Part shown: positions 7,481 to 8,661 of the stretch, one piece after another
Layout of the letters: every line of letters begins with the position of its first letter
Numbering within the stretch: position 1 is the first letter of the stretch
NCBI GenBank assembly: GCA_023435945.1
Contig: JAEZLB010000095.1
Span: forward strand, 1-8,661
Source of the DNA: Pseudomonadota bacterium
Lineage (GTDB): Bacteria; Pseudomonadota; Gammaproteobacteria; Burkholderiales; Burkholderiaceae_D
Length of the DNA: 8,661 bases
Reading direction: 5' to 3'
The notes under the pieces: model-generated
Seen by the model: the letters and a program-made list of their open reading frames with translations, nothing else
Database searches by the model: none
What the model was told of the DNA's origin: nothing
Made by a program: the position numbers and the translations under genes

Positions 7481-7484
7481 GGAG
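7481..7484 (+). promoter_or_regulatory. Ribosome binding site of the flavoprotein gene
   Basis: GGAG five bases before the ATG at 7490, a conventional Shine-Dalgarno that fixes the start. Confidence 0.65.
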
Positions 7485-7489
7485 CCGCC

Positions 7490-8560
7490 ATGCCCAAGCC
7501 ACGCAGAGGACAGTTCGGCGATATGCTGAACCGCACGGAGTTTCGCCAGCGATTCTTTTCTTCCTTCGGTCACCCCGACTTTGAAAAAGTGGAACAGGCG
7601 CTGTCGCAGGTGGAAGAAATTGCGTGGGATACCTATATCAATGAAAAGAAGACGGCACACACCGCCAAAGCCGGACCGGAGTTCGCCGACCCTGACTACG
7701 ATCTGTCGGTGGAATGGAAAGTCACCCGCGACAAGCTGCTTGCTGCCGAAGCAAAACAAAAGGATAGCGCCACGACTTCCCGCATCCTGCTGATCTGCGG
7801 TGCGGATCGCAACGACGGCACCTGTCCCGGTGAAATGTCCAAGACCTACCGGCTGATGCAGATGGCCAGACAGGTGATGGAAGCACAAGCTTTCGATGTC
7901 CATGTGCTGGATTTGAGCCGCCTGATTTCCGACTATGACTGGCACATCCATCCCTGCAAGGGCTGCGTATCAACGGCCATGCCTCTCTGCCACTGGCCCT
8001 GCAGCTGTTATCCGAATCACGGCTTGCACCAGACCAACGACTGGATGGGCGACATATACGAACAATGGGTCAGCGCGCATGGCATCATCATTTTCACCCC
8101 GGTGTACTGGTATCAGTCGCCCAGCGCCCTGAAGCTGATGATAGACCGACTGGTCTGTGCCGATGGCGGCAATCCCGATCCCACTACGACCTCCGGCAAG
8201 GATGCGGAAAAAGCCAAGGCGCTGGAATTAAGCGGCTGGTCTTATCCCAAGCACCTGGCTGGACGTGCCTATGGTGTGGTGGTGCATGGCGATGTGGCCG
8301 GCATAGAAGGCACGCGGCGCGCGCTCACCGACTGGCTGGACTGGATGGGCCTGATCGACGCCGGAGCGCAGGCGCGGCTGGACCGCTTCATCGGCTACTA
8401 TGAGCCCTATGCCACCAGCCATGAAACGCTGGACCACGACGAGGCTATGCAGGAAGAAGTGCGCAATGTAGCGCGTGCGGTCATGAATGCCGTCACGGAA
8501 CTGCGCGCGAATCGTCTTTCCGCACCAGACCAGGGACTGAAGCAGCCGCGCCCGAAGTAA
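7490..8560 (+). CDS. Flavodoxin-fold NAD(P)H-dependent FMN reductase-like protein with Cys cluster
   Basis: A 356-residue flavoprotein-like oxidoreductase. Residues 1-95 are a charged, mainly helical extension without a recognised domain. The flavodoxin fold begins at about residue 98 with RILLICGADR, followed by a small loop where FMN phosphate normally binds (NDGTCPGEMSKT). TPVYWYQSPSALKLMIDRL (from T203) is the hallmark of the FMN_red/WrbA-like group, where the loop contacts the isoalloxazine ring. Between these lies a cysteine-rich segment, C156-x2-C159-x7-C167-x3-C171-x-C173, resembling but not equal to the cluster of iron-sulfur flavoproteins. No signal peptide or membrane segment is seen; it is likely cytoplasmic. 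The family reduces quinones, nitro compounds or metals with NAD(P)H; the substrate here is unknown. The start is supported by GGAG at 7481-7484, five bases before the ATG. It appears to be a single-gene unit; the next gene lies outside the window. Confidence 0.88.
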   Translation: MPKPRRGQFGDMLNRTEFRQRFFSSFGHPDFEKVEQALSQVEEIAWDTYINEKKTAHTAKAGPEFADPDYDLSVEWKVTRDKLLAAEAKQKDSATTSRILLICGADRNDGTCPGEMSKTYRLMQMARQVMEAQAFDVHVLDLSRLISDYDWHIHPCKGCVSTAMPLCHWPCSCYPNHGLHQTNDWMGDIYEQWVSAHGIIIFTPVYWYQSPSALKLMIDRLVCADGGNPDPTTTSGKDAEKAKALELSGWSYPKHLAGRAYGVVVHGDVAGIEGTRRALTDWLDWMGLIDAGAQARLDRFIGYYEPYATSHETLDHDEAMQEEVRNVARAVMNAVTELRANRLSAPDQGLKQPRPK

Positions 8561-8661
8561 ACCTTATACGGAGGCCGCCGCACACAGCATCTAAGGAACA
8601 GGAGCGCCACTGGCATCTCAATCTCCGCGCAGGCATCACTTCTCGCCCTGCCGATTTCCAG
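8561..8661. other. Downstream flank, no gene recognised
   Basis: The last 101 bases show no plausible start codon with a ribosome site on the plus strand and no recognisable protein on either strand. No terminator hairpin for the flavoprotein gene was evident. Confidence 0.4.

Noticed and set aside
8407..8661. A gene entering from the right edge on the minus strand
   Set aside because: It would overlap the end of the flavoprotein gene by about 150 bases and its translation is low-complexity and Arg/Cys-rich without family features.

Overview
The window looks like a chromosomal stretch from a Betaproteobacterium, most likely a Burkholderiales of the Oxalobacteraceae type (Herminiimonas/Herbaspirillum-like). 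I infer this from the moderately high GC content, the long 'type 2' LeuA that begins at ML-x-DP-x-x-KYRPF, and the general style of the proteins. No search was run, so the taxonomy is a recognition-level guess. I see no rRNA, tRNA, CRISPR array, transposase or att-like repeat.

Layout: positions 1-312 contain no convincing gene. At 313-2529 (+) lies a membrane-bound hybrid sensor histidine kinase with a periplasmic Cache-like sensor, a HisKA/HATPase core and a C-terminal receiver. A hairpin (2547-2578) follows. Then, at about 2648-3056 (+), comes a broken diguanylate cyclase (GGDEF) gene: the family's landmarks appear in the right order but are spread over two reading frames, with internal stops and substituted metal-site residues. 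A strong terminator (3057-3095) separates it from leuA on the minus strand (3182-4924).

leuA is divergent from an Lrp/AsnC-family regulator (5053-5523, +). The AT-rich gap between them is full of TTCCA/TGGAA repeats and palindromes and is the likely operator for one or both genes. The Lrp gene converges on a DsbA/FrnE-type thioredoxin-fold oxidoreductase (5545-6195, -). Upstream of that, on the same strand, lies a calcineurin-like metallophosphoesterase of the serine/threonine phosphatase/ApaH type (6312-7274, -). Divergent from the phosphoesterase, after a 215-bp gap, is a flavodoxin-fold FMN reductase-like protein with an unusual cysteine cluster (7490-8560, +). The last 100 bases contain nothing I can identify.

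Working together: the clearest functional unit is leuA plus its divergent Lrp-type regulator, a probable leucine-biosynthesis switch. The hybrid kinase and the dead GGDEF gene may once have formed a signalling pair, but that is inference. The remaining three genes are household-type redox and phosphatase genes with no evident shared pathway. I do not see an undescribed multi-gene system. The most interesting items are the decayed cyclase, the operator architecture, a possible hairpin over the leuA ribosome binding site, and the cysteine motif in the flavoprotein.
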